Assembly: GCA_002682825.1 (NCBI GenBank) | Contig: NOKP01000002.1 | Coordinates: 1,059,132 to 1,123,131, forward strand | Source: Neonectria sp. B-13 | Lineage: Eukaryota; Ascomycota; Sordariomycetes; Hypocreales; Nectriaceae | Reading direction: 5' to 3' | Length of the DNA: 64,000 bases | Shown here: one piece after another, positions 1 to 10,602 of the stretch | Layout of the letters: each line of letters starts with the position of its first letter | Position numbering within the stretch: position 1 is the stretch's first letter | Notes under the pieces: model-generated | What the model was told of the DNA's origin: nothing | Seen by the model: only the letters and a program-made list of their open reading frames with translations | Database searches by the model: none | Position numbers and translations under genes: made by a program

Positions 1-1504
1 GCATAATGGCGGCCATTACTATGTCCCAAGCCATCAGACATAGACATTAGTCACTAAATATTAGCAAATTGGGCCTCGAAGTTCCCTTTTCAAAATCTTA
101 GAATATTACGACGAAGGTGGTTTACTATGGGTGTCTGCTGTGGTTTTGTTAACTCGGTTTTTGAGATTGCGAGCTGCGAAATGACAAGGAATATGTGCCT
201 GACGGAGACAACAGGGGGAAACGCATGAGAGGCGTTTTCACTGTATTCTTACGGCAAAATGGAGCCTGACACAAACCAGTAAACCTGCTTATCCCAACTT
301 ACCTCGAGAGAACCAAAACGTAGTTTTTGGATGGCTATAGTTTTTCCGTGGGCGGATCGTAGGGCATAGGGTAGGCAGCATCTATCGGGGGTAAGATACC
401 AGCGCGCGTGGGAGCGGCGACGGAAATGAAAGCCAGCAGCAAGAAGCAAATGACTTGCAGTTATCAAGAAATGTGAAGCGGCAGAATAATAAAACAATAC
501 CAGTCTTGATAATAAGCACTGTCTATTCATCGGGTAGATTGGAGGAGCCGTGCTAGCTCTTCAACCACACAACTTCGACCTGGATGCGAGTTTCAGTCAT
601 GCTAGCAAGGATAGTCTGTATAACATCACCGATTATCGGACCTCTGAGAAGGTCTCTGGCAGTCTTCAAATCAGACTGACTGGTCTTCATCTCTGATTGA
701 GCAAATTGGTTCGAATTAGAAAACCCACAAATCCCACTCTTTCCGTGCAACTCGTTGATGAGGAACCATCATCGCACGTCGTTAGCTTCCCGACCACAAA
801 ACAGGTTAAATGAACACCCAATTCGGCGCGTAAACATCAATCGGGCGTCATTGTTACACATCCCTCGAGCTTGACAGGACAAGGAGACGCGCTGGGTTGC
901 ACGAGACCTCTTGGCGGGGTTGTCATTCGCCGCGAACCAGCAGCACGGACAACTTCCCCGCATTGGAAGTCCATCTCAAAGTAGCCCAGCTCCGGATCTT
1001 CCGTAGGACTAGGATGCATGGACAGTAAGCAGGCATATGACCTCGCTCGGTTCCCCTCGCACCGCTTGTCACGATCCCCTCTTTCTCTTTTCACTTTCAC
1101 TTTCCCACAGACATCGTTTGGGCTAGAGCATGCATTTGTTGGTCGAAGAGGTCTGGATTATCGTCAGGTCCATCTATCTGCTTTATCATCTAATCGTGTC
1201 TTGATCTTGAACCTGATCTGTGATCCCTGATCCCTGATCTTGGATCTTGATTCTCGTCGAGATTTTTCATCCATCCGTTTCACTCTGGCCTCTCCCTTCT
1301 CCTCTTTTTGTCCCCGTCCCCGCGGGATCCTGGCAGAAAGAACACATCGCATTGCATTCGCGATGGCGAGACCTTAGTCACTTGACCCGACCGATTCCCG
1401 CGACCAAACGGAACAATCAACGCTGAACAACACCTGCAAAATACCGTCCATTCCATTCATCGAGCTCATACGATTCGAGAGCATGGCCGTGCGATTTCTA
1501 AACC
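1..1504. other. Intergenic, no gene recognised
   Basis: Only short overlapping open frames are present, on both strands, with no family resemblance, no convincing start context and no splice signals that extend them. The right part (about 1100-1500) is pyrimidine-rich on the plus strand and presumably holds the 3' UTR of the desaturase, which ends at 1505 on the minus strand. I see no RNA gene or transposon end. Confidence 0.5.
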
Positions 1505-3010
1505 CTACTCGGCCTTCTCCAGAACGGCGGGCTTAGTGCCCAGGCCGTTGCGGTTGCGGAAGAAGAGAATGCCCTTGCCGGCACCCTCGGCCTCGGCGCT
1601 GGGCTCGACCCACTGGCACATGCGGGCGCTGGTGTACATGGCCCGGATGAAGCCAATGGGGCCGTCCTTGACGTCGGCGCGGTAGTGCTTGCCCATGACG
1701 GGGCGGATGGCGTCGGTGGCCTCGTCGGCGTTGTAGAAGGGAATGGAGCTGACATAGTGGTGCAGGACATGCGTCTCGATGATGCCGTGGAGCAGGTGTC
1801 GGCCGATGAAGCCCATCTCGCGATCGATGGTGGCAGCGGCGCCACGGACAAAGTTCCACTCGTCGCCGGTGTAGTGAGGCAGCGTGGGGTCAGTGTGTTG
1901 GAGGAAGGTGATGGCAACTAGATTGCACGGGTTAGTAAGTGCGGGACGCCCTCGGATTCTGATTGGAGACTTACCAAGCCAGTGGTTGACCCAGAGGTAG
2001 GGGAGGAAGTACCAGACAAGCATGTTCTTGAAGCCAAAGGACTTGGTGAGGAAGAAGAGAGCAGTCATGGTCAAGCCGATGCCGATGTCGCTCATGACGA
2101 TGAGCTTCGCATCCCTGTTCTCATAGAGAGGGCTGCGAGGGTCGAAGTGGTTGACACCGCCGCCGAGGCCGTTCTTCTTGCCCTTGCCGCGGCCCTCACG
2201 CTGGCGCTCGTGGTAGTTGTGGCCGGTGACGTTGGTCATGAGGTAGTTGGGCCAGCCAACGAGCTGCTGGAGGATGAGCATCATGAGGGTGAAGAGGGGC
2301 GTCTCCTCGGTCAGCTCCGACAGCTCGTGGACGAACTTGCCGAGGCGGGAGGCCTGCTGCTCGCGGGTCCGGGGAACGAAGACCATGTCACGCTCCATGT
2401 TGCCGGTGGCCTTGTGGTGCTTGCGGTGGGAGATCTGCCAGCTGAAGTAGGGGACGAGCAACGAGGAGTGGAGGACCCAGCCGGTGACGTCGTTGACGAG
2501 GCGGGAGTCGGAGAAGGCGCCGTGGCCGCACTCGTGGGCAAGGACCCAGAGACCAGTGGCGAAGAGGCCCTGGGCGACGGTGTAGAAGGCCCAGAGGAGA
2601 GCGCGGGCGGGCTTGGAGGGGATGTACTCGGGGGTGACGAAGTTGTAGTAGATGGCGAAGGTGGTGGCGATGCAGACGGCGTCGCGGAGGATGTAGAGGT
2701 AGCCCCTGAAGGCGGAGCGCTTGAAGCAGTGCTTGGGGATGGCATCGTGGATGTCCTTGATGGTGAAGTCGGGGGGAGTGAACTCGTTGCCGTACGTGTC
2801 GAAGAGACGGCCGTAGTTGCTGGCGGCGGGCTTGGCGGCGGCTTCCGAGGCGAGCGACGAGAGCGAGGTGGACGAGGCCGAGTGGTGGGGAGAGTCCGAG
2901 GGCGAGACGGCGGCCGACTCCTCCGAGTCGGTGGCCGTGGGCGAGCGGACGGAGCGGCGCTGGGCAGGCTTCTGGCCGGGGGGGGCCGCCGAGGTGGAGA
3001 TGGAGGCCAT
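1505..3010 (-). CDS. Delta-12 type (oleate) fatty acid desaturase
   Basis: Membrane-bound diiron desaturase expected to introduce the delta-12 double bond of oleate to give linoleate in the ER, using cytochrome b5 electrons. Three histidine boxes are visible: HECGH near residue 158, HRKHH near 195 and HVLHH near 395, each followed by family-typical text (SSIPFYNADEAT after the third). The start is the first ATG of the frame at 3010 (M-A-S-I-S-T); the open frame continues upstream to 3364 but only with non-ATG codons. One intron, 1918-1974 (57 nt, GTAAGT...CTAG), joins NHWL to VAITFLQH, giving 482 residues, the usual family length. The intron is a multiple of three and free of stops, so its retention would insert 19 residues before the third box. 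The Ser/Pro-rich N-terminus of about 90 residues is normal for fungal members. A delta-15/omega-3 specificity cannot be excluded from sequence reading. Confidence 0.93.
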   Translation of the reverse strand: MASISTSAAPPGQKPAQRRSVRSPTATDSEESAAVSPSDSPHHSASSTSLSSLASEAAAKPAASNYGRLFDTYGNEFTPPDFTIKDIHDAIPKHCFKRSAFRGYLYILRDAVCIATTFAIYYNFVTPEYIPSKPARALLWAFYTVAQGLFATGLWVLAHECGHGAFSDSRLVNDVTGWVLHSSLLVPYFSWQISHRKHHKATGNMERDMVFVPRTREQQASRLGKFVHELSELTEETPLFTLMMLILQQLVGWPNYLMTNVTGHNYHERQREGRGKGKKNGLGGGVNHFDPRSPLYENRDAKLIVMSDIGIGLTMTALFFLTKSFGFKNMLVWYFLPYLWVNHWLGKSPIRIRGRPALTNPCNLVAITFLQHTDPTLPHYTGDEWNFVRGAAATIDREMGFIGRHLLHGIIETHVLHHYVSSIPFYNADEATDAIRPVMGKHYRADVKDGPIGFIRAMYTSARMCQWVEPSAEAEGAGKGILFFRNRNGLGTKPAVLEKAE

Positions 3011-3112
3011 GGTGGGCGGGAGACGTGTGCAGACGTGTGCAGATGTGAAGATGTGAAGATGGGGTTGACGACAGGTCAATTGGCCCTTGGGGAGACAGAG
3101 GTCACGCAGAGG

Positions 3113-3156
3113 AGGTGCGAGCCGAGGGGAGAAGAGGTGCGAGCCGAGGAGAGAAG
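3113..3156 (-). repeat. 22-bp tandem duplication in the desaturase leader
   Basis: The 15-mer AGGTGCGAGCCGAGG occurs at 3113-3127 and again at 3135-3149, an offset of 22 bp, inside a purine-rich (on plus) tract. On the transcribed minus strand this is a CT-rich stretch 100-150 nt upstream of the desaturase ATG, a position where fungal genes often start transcription. Short doubled words (GACGTGTGCA twice, GATGTGAA twice) lie closer to the ATG at about 3022-3060. Confidence 0.6.
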
Positions 3157-3923
3157 AAGGGAGGGAGGGAATCGGAGCGCTGGGTGAGAGCGGAAGGGAA
3201 GCTGTTTTGAGTGGAGAGCGGGAGCTATTATGCGAATTCTCTCGGCAATGTTTTGTTGGGGGTGTCGTGGAGCCAAGCCCGCCACGGGGAGCGGATAGTG
3301 GACAGCGGGACAGGACACAGTGGGTGGGCAGCGACAAGCACCGCCTAACGACCAGCTCACACAATCGAATCGACCCCCGGGACCGAGACCGAAAAACCGA
3401 GACAAGGACCTGCTACCGGCATGCAAGTTTCGAATCGACCAGGGACGGCAGTAACTACTACCCAACGAGTGGTCGATCGACCTGTTTGTTGTACTTGGTC
3501 GCCAGGTCTTTTTCCTCTTCCCTTGGACTTTTGTGGTGGGACGCCAGACGCATCGAAAAAGGCACAGGGGGCGTGCACACGCCGCTCGAAAGGAAGACAC
3601 CCTGTTAGGGAAACGACCAGCAAAACCGCCTACGAGAGAAACCCCAGCACTCACTCACAGGCAAAAAGAGACTGAGAAAAAATCCCGGAGCCACGCTAGA
3701 AAACGAGTTCGCCCCCCCTGGCCTTTCGCTTCCAGCGCGGTGGCAATGGATGGATGGATGGCTTTTCTCGACTGCTGCTGCACACACGCGCCGGTAATGC
3801 AATCCGGCCAGTAGAGCTGACCCAGTCCAGCCTCTGACGGGGAAGCCGGGGATGTTTCACAGCCAAGAGAAGGACGAGCCCTGCGGAGAGGCGGAGACGG
3901 GGCCACTCACTGCTCGCTGTACA

Positions 3924-3947
3924 TGTACGAATGGTGGTATTCGTACA
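3924..3947. repeat. Perfect 9-bp inverted repeat (TGTACGAAT / ATTCGTACA)
   Basis: TGTACGAAT at 3924-3932 and its reverse complement ATTCGTACA at 3939-3947 flank a 6-nt spacer. It could form a small hairpin or be a dyad binding site. The core word TTCGTAC/GTACGAA recurs in other intergenic regions of the window. Confidence 0.7.
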
Positions 3948-4813
3948 GCAAGGTAACTTGAGTTGCCGCCCGCTGTCTGTCTGTTCCGCATGAGACCTGG
4001 AATCCTTGATGGAATCCCGGGCGCCTCAACCGGCACCGTCCCGTACAGACTGCTGTAGCCTGATCTGCTAGCCAGCCAGTCACTTAGTATTCGTATTCAT
4101 GCCCCTTCGTTCCGAGTTCGTTGGATTGCTGTCTGTCCTGTGCTTCATCCCGCCTCTTTCAACGACCTTGCTCATGTAAGATATGCCGGGAGCGGGTACG
4201 GCTTACACCCCCTCCCCCAGAAAGCACCAACAAAACAACATGCTGCAAATGGCACGATGCTTCAGCACATTGTCGAGGAGTTCCCCGTCAGTCTTTTGTA
4301 GACCAGGGAACCTCGATGCGGCACTGCCTTGTCTGACTTCATCATGGATCGGACGACGCGCGAGTACCTGTACAAATCAATACTGCACCTGCACTGCTTG
4401 TCGGTCCTCTCCCTGCATCACTGCATTCCATCCGTCAGCTTTCAGCAGGACGCCGACACGCCTCACCGCCTGCCCTTACGCTTTCTCGTGTGGAGATGCC
4501 CGAGGCGGCAGAGCAAGTGGACGGGACGGGATGGAAGCGGCGCACCAGATTGGCCCAGTCGTCGCCCCCCCAGCCCCTTGAACTAGAGTCGGTCGGTGCA
4601 TGTCTTGAGTCGGGGGCTCCAGTTGGTCTGCGAGGTTGCCAAGCGGCTCCGAGTCGTCGCTTGCGTGGGCCGTGGCTGCGTGGCTAGGGCTGGAGATCAT
4701 CGACATGTGAATCAACTTGGTCGACGACGGACGGCCCACGGGGCAAATCGGAGAGGGACGAGGAGGGGCTGCGGGACAATAGACCCAAGCCCGCCCAGAG
4801 CCCATGTCTCAAA

Positions 4814-4845
4814 CCCAAGCCCAAGCCCAAGCCCAAGCCCAAGCC
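4814..4845. repeat. CCCAAG hexamer array
   Basis: Five perfect head-to-tail copies of CCCAAG plus two bases. It lies in non-coding DNA and looks like a simple-sequence repeat, with no visible partner gene. Confidence 0.85.
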
Positions 4846-6571
4846 ATGGGGGTCAGTTGTTTTTGCTGTTCATGACCGAGGGTAATTGCAGTTGAGACTA
4901 TTGGCTCTATCACGTAGCTGGAAGTTGGCGATGAAGCGAAGCAAGAGACCTGTGATGAAATGTCATGAAGCCCATTTGCACTTGGAGCTGGTTGCTCACT
5001 CCATCTCGTGATAATGGATGCCACACCGATGGATAAGATTTCTTCAGCCCATCCCCATTCCTAGTGGCAGAACACAAACCAGGCTGTACTTCGTAGTGTA
5101 CTCAAGGCAGGCTGTAGAGTCGACTGTGGGTTGAAAATGCCGCCGGAGTCCGACACAACCTCACCAGGACGTGGGTGCAGTCACATCCCTCGATCATGTG
5201 TTCCTCCTGCTGAAGGATGAGGTTGCACTTCCGGACCGCATGGCTGCCTCCCATCTCCAGCCAAGCAGCAGCATGGCATCACCATGACCAGGGCCGGAAC
5301 GGGCACGAGTTGAGTGTGAGAGTGAGGAGGGGAAGAAGCTAAGGCCAACAGATGTCACCACCACATGTCAGGGAAGTGCAAAAAATGCCGAGGTGCCCTT
5401 TTTCCCCCTTCGCCTTTCCATCAATTGGATAGCCCCGGTGCCTGATCTGCTGCTCCCTAGTCGTGGTTTTTTTGGGGGGTGTGGTGGCGGTCGAGACAAG
5501 CGTCGAAGGTATCTCGGCACCCAGCTTTCTTTGACAACGACCACGATGGGAGTTGGCAAGCGAATGTGGGGGTACGTACCCGGTCACCACAAGCCCGCAA
5601 CACATCCCATCCAGATCGGGCACTTCCCGCCAGGGTCCTGAGATTCGCCTGCAGTTCCTCCGACTTTTTTTTTTTCTGTTGGGAATTTTGTTGAGCGGGG
5701 CACTTTGCCTTGGCGCGTCCACGGCCCAAGGGTTCGAAGGGGGAAAAAGATGGAGCTGGTCCTCGATTATGGCGGCGGCCGCTGGCCTATCATACAGTTC
5801 GCTTTTGTGCACAACACTGTCCGCTTCCCGGTTGTCTAGGGCGCTCCCGCATCGTGCCAACACGCGCCCAATGCACAGTACGAAGCACACCAGGCCGGAG
5901 TGAACTGTGCGGCCGGCCTCCTCACCGTACAAACGCCGTCCGGAGGTGGAACAGTTGCACCAAGCGATACCAATTGCTTTAAGTTCGTGCCGCCCTTATC
6001 ATTCCAAAACTCCCCGCCTTGATTGGCCGTTGCTTGCCATTGGCCATTCCGGGAAAATCGCCGCCTGGTTGTTTAAACTCAGCAACACAGGCAAACAGGC
6101 CCCCCAGCAGCGCCTTCCTTCTTGGCCCCACGTGTCCCCAGCCCCAGTTCCCTCCCCTGGACGGCTGGGGCCTTACCCCTCGGGCCCTCTGGCCCTCTGG
6201 CCCTCCCCCTCCTGCCCTCCCACCGGCCGCTCCTTCTCCGCTACGGCGCTCCGAGATCCACCCCGCCTTCCATCTTCTGCCGACCCTGGCTCCTGCCCGG
6301 CCGTTCGTTCGCAGAGCCGCCTTCCGAGTCGGCTGATGGTGGTTCGACCTTCTCAACAACATCAAGGAACACATCCATACAGCATCATATTTTGTTTCTG
6401 GATTTTTTCCTTATCACAAATCCGTACATGCTCGAAACTAAGCTCTCTGTAATTCGTTGCCGGCTAGGTTCTTGGAAGCCAGGGTCCAAGTTTCCTCATC
6501 TCCGGACCAGAGGCTTTTGTTGGGGCAAATCCCCAGAACGACATTAGAAAGCAAGAGCAACCATTAAACCT

Positions 6572-6594
6572 GCCGTATTCGTACTTGTTACGGC
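6572..6594. repeat. Small inverted repeat GCCGTA...TACGGC with TTCGTAC in the loop
   Basis: Arms GCCGTA (6572-6577) and TACGGC (6589-6594) flank an 11-nt loop that begins with TTCGTAC. It lies about 125 bp downstream of the stop codon of the minus-strand gene ending at 6721, so it may fall in that gene's 3' UTR. Confidence 0.5.
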
Positions 6595-6720
6595 GTCAGA
6601 AAGCAAGTGATTCCACACAACTTAGTCTAGCCGTCCATCCAATCCATGCCATCGAGCACATTCATTGCATCCTCCCGAAGTCGCCGCCAGTGTCACAGCG
6701 GCTAGCTCCACAAAGTCGAC

Positions 6721-9125
6721 CTATTCCCTCCCGTCTTTCTGCATGAACTTCTTGAGGGCGCGGAATAGCATGTCTTCGCGTGACTCCGGCGTCATGGCTC
6801 GAAACTCGGCAGTGCTCTCCCGAAATCGAAGCGGGGAAGACCTTTCGTTTCGGTGTTCGGGGTTCACATTATGCTGGTCCGGAGGCTGTGTATTCCCCTG
6901 AACCGTCCGGTCCCGATGCGTCAGCGACGAGTTGAATAAGTTGGAGCCATCACGCCACCTCGGTTGTTCAGGGATGCTGCGGTTGTTGTCCCAGGAGGGT
7001 CTCTCCTTCGAATGCTGGCTGATAGGGGGATCCATTGGACTGCCTTTGTTGGGACGCCGAGGTGTCTCGGATGGATTATGCTGACGACGTGAACCAGCTG
7101 GTTTGTATGGGGAGGCTTGGGAGGAACCCGAGATGGGCGTCGGTTCCATCCTCTCCCATGGACTCATGTCATAAGTTGACTTCTTCGCCTTTCCAAGCGG
7201 CGTTGCGTGTTTCGCCTCACTACGAACCAATGGCTTGGCCTTCGACCCTAAAGGCGTTGTACGGGCTGAGCTTAGGTTAATATAGGCAGGAGTCTTCGCC
7301 TTGGATGTTGAACTGTGGTTCAAAAGGTCGTCGAGTGGCAAGAAAGAGGATGTGCTCAAGGTTGACTGGGGAGTTTCAACTCCTGGAGAATCAAGAGTCT
7401 TCGGTGTAGTCTTTCGTCTCTTGTTCGGTCGATCACTTCCCTCGTCAACTGCAACAACCGTCTCCCTTGTTCCCTTGCTAGCTCGCAGTCCCTTTTGGTG
7501 CTTTCTCTTGTGCGGTTGGAGCTTCACCATGGTTCGAGGTGTGGTGTTTGGAGTTTCGACTGAGGGCATGACTTCTTCCTTCTGGGCTTCAAGCTCGCTA
7601 GCTTCATCGTCGATTTCTGAGTCCGAAGTGGACTCCTCCGCAGCTTGTTTATTGATGGTGTCGAGATTCAGGGCCTCGCGAATGATGTTCCCCAGCTGAG
7701 GCTGAAGATCAGTCACGAACGACATAATGGCCTCCGTGTCTCGAATCTCGAATGAGTTCGGGCCGCCCGATTTAATTGTACCTTCGAGAAGCCCGACAAA
7801 TTTGCTGTACTCCTCAAGATTGCTGGGCCACTGGAGCATCCTCGGCCGGGCCAGTGTCTCGAGCTCCTCTTTGCGTTTCTGTAAAGCGGTGTTTATCCAG
7901 TCGTAGAGCTCTGATCGCACACAAGAAAGCACTTGGTCTTCCACAGCTGGCCAACTGATGGCTTGGCAACTGGTGGCTTGGAAACACCCTCGGTAAAGGA
8001 AGCAAACTCGCTCAGCCCAGACGTGATTCCACTCATCGATTGCTATAAGAAGGTCTAGGTGAGATCCATAGGGAGCGGGGAAGCCGGTTCGCCTCAACAC
8101 CATTCTGCGAGTCTTACATATGTCGGTCACGTTGGCTTCGACGTCCTTCCAGCTCTTGAATTTGCCCTTTGTTTGGGGCATAGACTCGAGCTTGTCTCGG
8201 ACTGCATCCCAGAAAGGCATTTCGTCGTAAGCCATTATATCCGGCAGGCTGAGATATAACTCCCGCAGACTGTGGCATACTCTAAGGATACGCAACTTTG
8301 CCGAAACGGAAAGCTGTTCCCTTGGGACTGACTTGACAGGTTTCGGTTTGGGGTTGTTCAGAGGCGGGACGTCTCCTCGCTGAGACCGATGTGGAACATC
8401 TTCCCACTAGGCGCCTTGTTAGCAAGTGAAGTTGAAATCCGATTCAGGAAACAAACATTAGTAAACCTGGGAAGGAATGTCCTTTTGGAGCCATCAACCG
8501 TCGTGGGAATATTGTCAGGGTTTGGAGCAGTCGTCTTTTTCTCGGCGGGATCCTTTGGTCGCTTTCCCTGCTTAGTTCTCTGCTTGATGGCTTGGCGCAG
8601 CCGTTTTGGTGTTTGGACAGGCATGCCGCTGCCTCGCCTCAATGAGGGCTCTCGGTACTGGCCTTGAGAACGGGCCAAAGAATCGTCGTGAGCTCCTGTG
8701 CCATTGATGAATGTTCGGATTGGGAGCGAAGCAGCGTGGATCTGGAGGGTGGAGGTGGAGTTGGGGTAGGAGTTTGATAGAGAGCTGGGTGGGAGGTTTG
8801 AGGGGAGGAGGGAAGACGAGTTGGTCAAATCGTCAGGAATCTCGATGGGCCGGGTCATAGACCCTTCTCCGTTCTGGCTGGGCGAAACTCGGACTTGCAG
8901 AGACAAGCTAGCATTCGTCGTTTCAGTCAGTCTCGCGACAGGACGTTTGGTGGGACACTTGTCGGTAGGTGTGTCTGGCGTCAGAGCAAGGGCGTTGCCA
9001 ATCCACGAGAAAGTGGACAACTCTCGGCTGGAGACGGGTGAGCTCTGAAAGTCAGAGAAAGGGCGGTGGTTAAACTCGATCGAGTCATGTGATTTGGGTG
9101 GTTTCTTCGACTTGGGGGTTTTCAT
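6721..9125 (-). CDS. Unrecognised Ser/Pro-rich, probably nuclear protein
   Basis: I do not recognise this family. The model uses ATG 9125 (M-K-T-P-K-S-K-K), an intron at 8407-8456 (50 nt; GTTTGT donor, GCTAAC branch site, CTAG acceptor) and runs to the stop at 6721, giving about 784 residues. The N-terminal third is low complexity (Ser, Pro, Thr) with basic patches such as KQRTKQGKRPKDPAEKK. A compact, more ordered segment follows (roughly residues 240-400: RILRVCHSLRELYLSLPD, then a Trp- and Cys-containing stretch). The rest is disordered with SP/TP sites and basic clusters (PNKRRKTT) that resemble nuclear localisation signals. The splice choice is inferred only from keeping frame and from the branch site; a competing GTTTAC donor just upstream would end the protein early. 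The true start could lie in an upstream exon. Confidence 0.6.
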
Positions 9126-10602
9126 CCCGGATGAGAAAGATGTTGGAGGTGCAAAGGGAATTGGGGTTCGAATCAGGGGTGGTTGCGTGGTGGTGGGTAG
9201 AAGAAGCAAAGGGAGGCGGAGGTGCGGATGCAAAGGAGGAAACTCGCCTTTTGTGTTTTTGGCACAGCTACATACATTTCCTTCCTATCAGTGAGTCGGT
9301 CAGTGTAGGGTTGCGCCCTCGAGTGGCGGGCATCTGTTTGCGGTTGTTGGGCTGCTGGTCTTTTGACTTGTTTGAGATTTATCTGAAGGCAAAGTGAGAA
9401 ACCTATGACGCCTTGCCATGAAGCACACCAGGGAACTTCGAGCTCCATGGCGACAGCATGAGTTGTCGAGACCACAAATTTAGCGTCAACTACTTGTGTT
9501 TTGCTGAGTCTCATGGCATAAATTCTACAACCAGAAACTTCAGCAGAGTCATAAACATTGGCACGGAGGTTGCGGTGGGAACTTCTTGGGGGCCGTAAAT
9601 ATGACAATCGACGGCACAAGGAAGAGGTTTTCCATCGGAGGCCTAGGGCCAAAGAGCGATGACACCACTTGCGGCTCATGGGATCCGAATGAGAAAACAG
9701 GTCGATTCGGAAGAGGTGGGTAACAATTCGTAAGGGTGTTGGGACTGCGGTTCGTTTCCGGCGTTCAAACATACATCCCGGCGCTTTAGGCTTTCCAAGG
9801 ACAGCTTTACCTAAGAATCCTCTTGTTGATGGCCGAAAAGGCCACTAAAGGCAGGCAGGTTGCTCGGTTGGTTACCTCCATGGGACGACGTGTTGTTTGG
9901 GTGAGAAAACTGACGACCTCGCGTTAACGGGCTCGTGGTGGATACGCCCAACCGTAACTCGAGATGCTTTAGACGTTGGACCGTGATCTTGGAAGACGCA
10001 AAAGCTGCTGTAGTTGGCGTGAAAATAAATGTCGGAATAGCGAAAGCTCGCCGGCTTGTTAAGTGTGATCGTCTTATTAGGACCGGAAGCTCATAAGACA
10101 AGAACATCAGGAGCGGGACGATTTCGATATCTTTAGGGACTCTCCTTGTTAGACTTCTTCTCCTTCGTTCATCTACTTGACACGGCGGCTGTGGCGCCGT
10201 TTACTCGCTTTTTGATGTCTCTTTCCGTGACGCTCACGTGCGACACTGTATAAGAGCCCACAACACCTGCGATGGAAGGTCGTGTAATTCTGGATTGTTT
10301 CCCTGAGTCTAGAACTTTCCAATGGTTTATCTCAGCCGTAGCGTTGCAAGACGTAGTTCTTGTGAGGCTGTAGCCATAGTACACGGCCATGCTCTTACAC
10401 GACAGTGAAGAACTTTGAGACCCAAGTTTGAAGCTACAAAGGGAGTCTATTTAAGCAGATATAAGAAACAAGACTAGAGGAGGATATAATTAACAGCACG
10501 ACCCAAAGATCAATAATACACCTGCAATCCGAATATTGCCATCCACAAACGCCAAGCTTCCGAAAGTACAACCGTTGTTCCAATTCTTTCTTCGAGACAG
10601 GC
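9126..10602. other. Intergenic, no gene recognised
   Basis: Holds the presumed promoter of the minus-strand gene starting at 9125 and the 3' flank of the transposase-derived gene. A 98-codon ATG frame at 9811-10107 (-) has no recognisable domain and is not called. Confidence 0.45.

Larger units (their letters stand above)
3011..6720. other. Long intergenic region upstream of the desaturase
   Basis: About 3.7 kb with no supported gene. It contains the desaturase promoter and leader, a pyrimidine-rich stretch near 6120-6340, a hexamer array at 4814-4845, and two small inverted repeats built on the word TTCGTAC (3924-3947 and 6572-6594). Many short frames exist but none has recognisable protein text. 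Confidence 0.5.

Noticed and set aside
1982..3187. A 401-codon open frame on plus, opposite the desaturase
   Set aside because: It is the antisense shadow of a GC-rich coding region; its Glu/Gly/Val/Asp-rich text has no domain and it covers the desaturase exon and leader.
9811..10107. A 98-codon ATG frame on minus
   Set aside because: No domain, no splice extension and no clear codon bias; cannot be told from chance.
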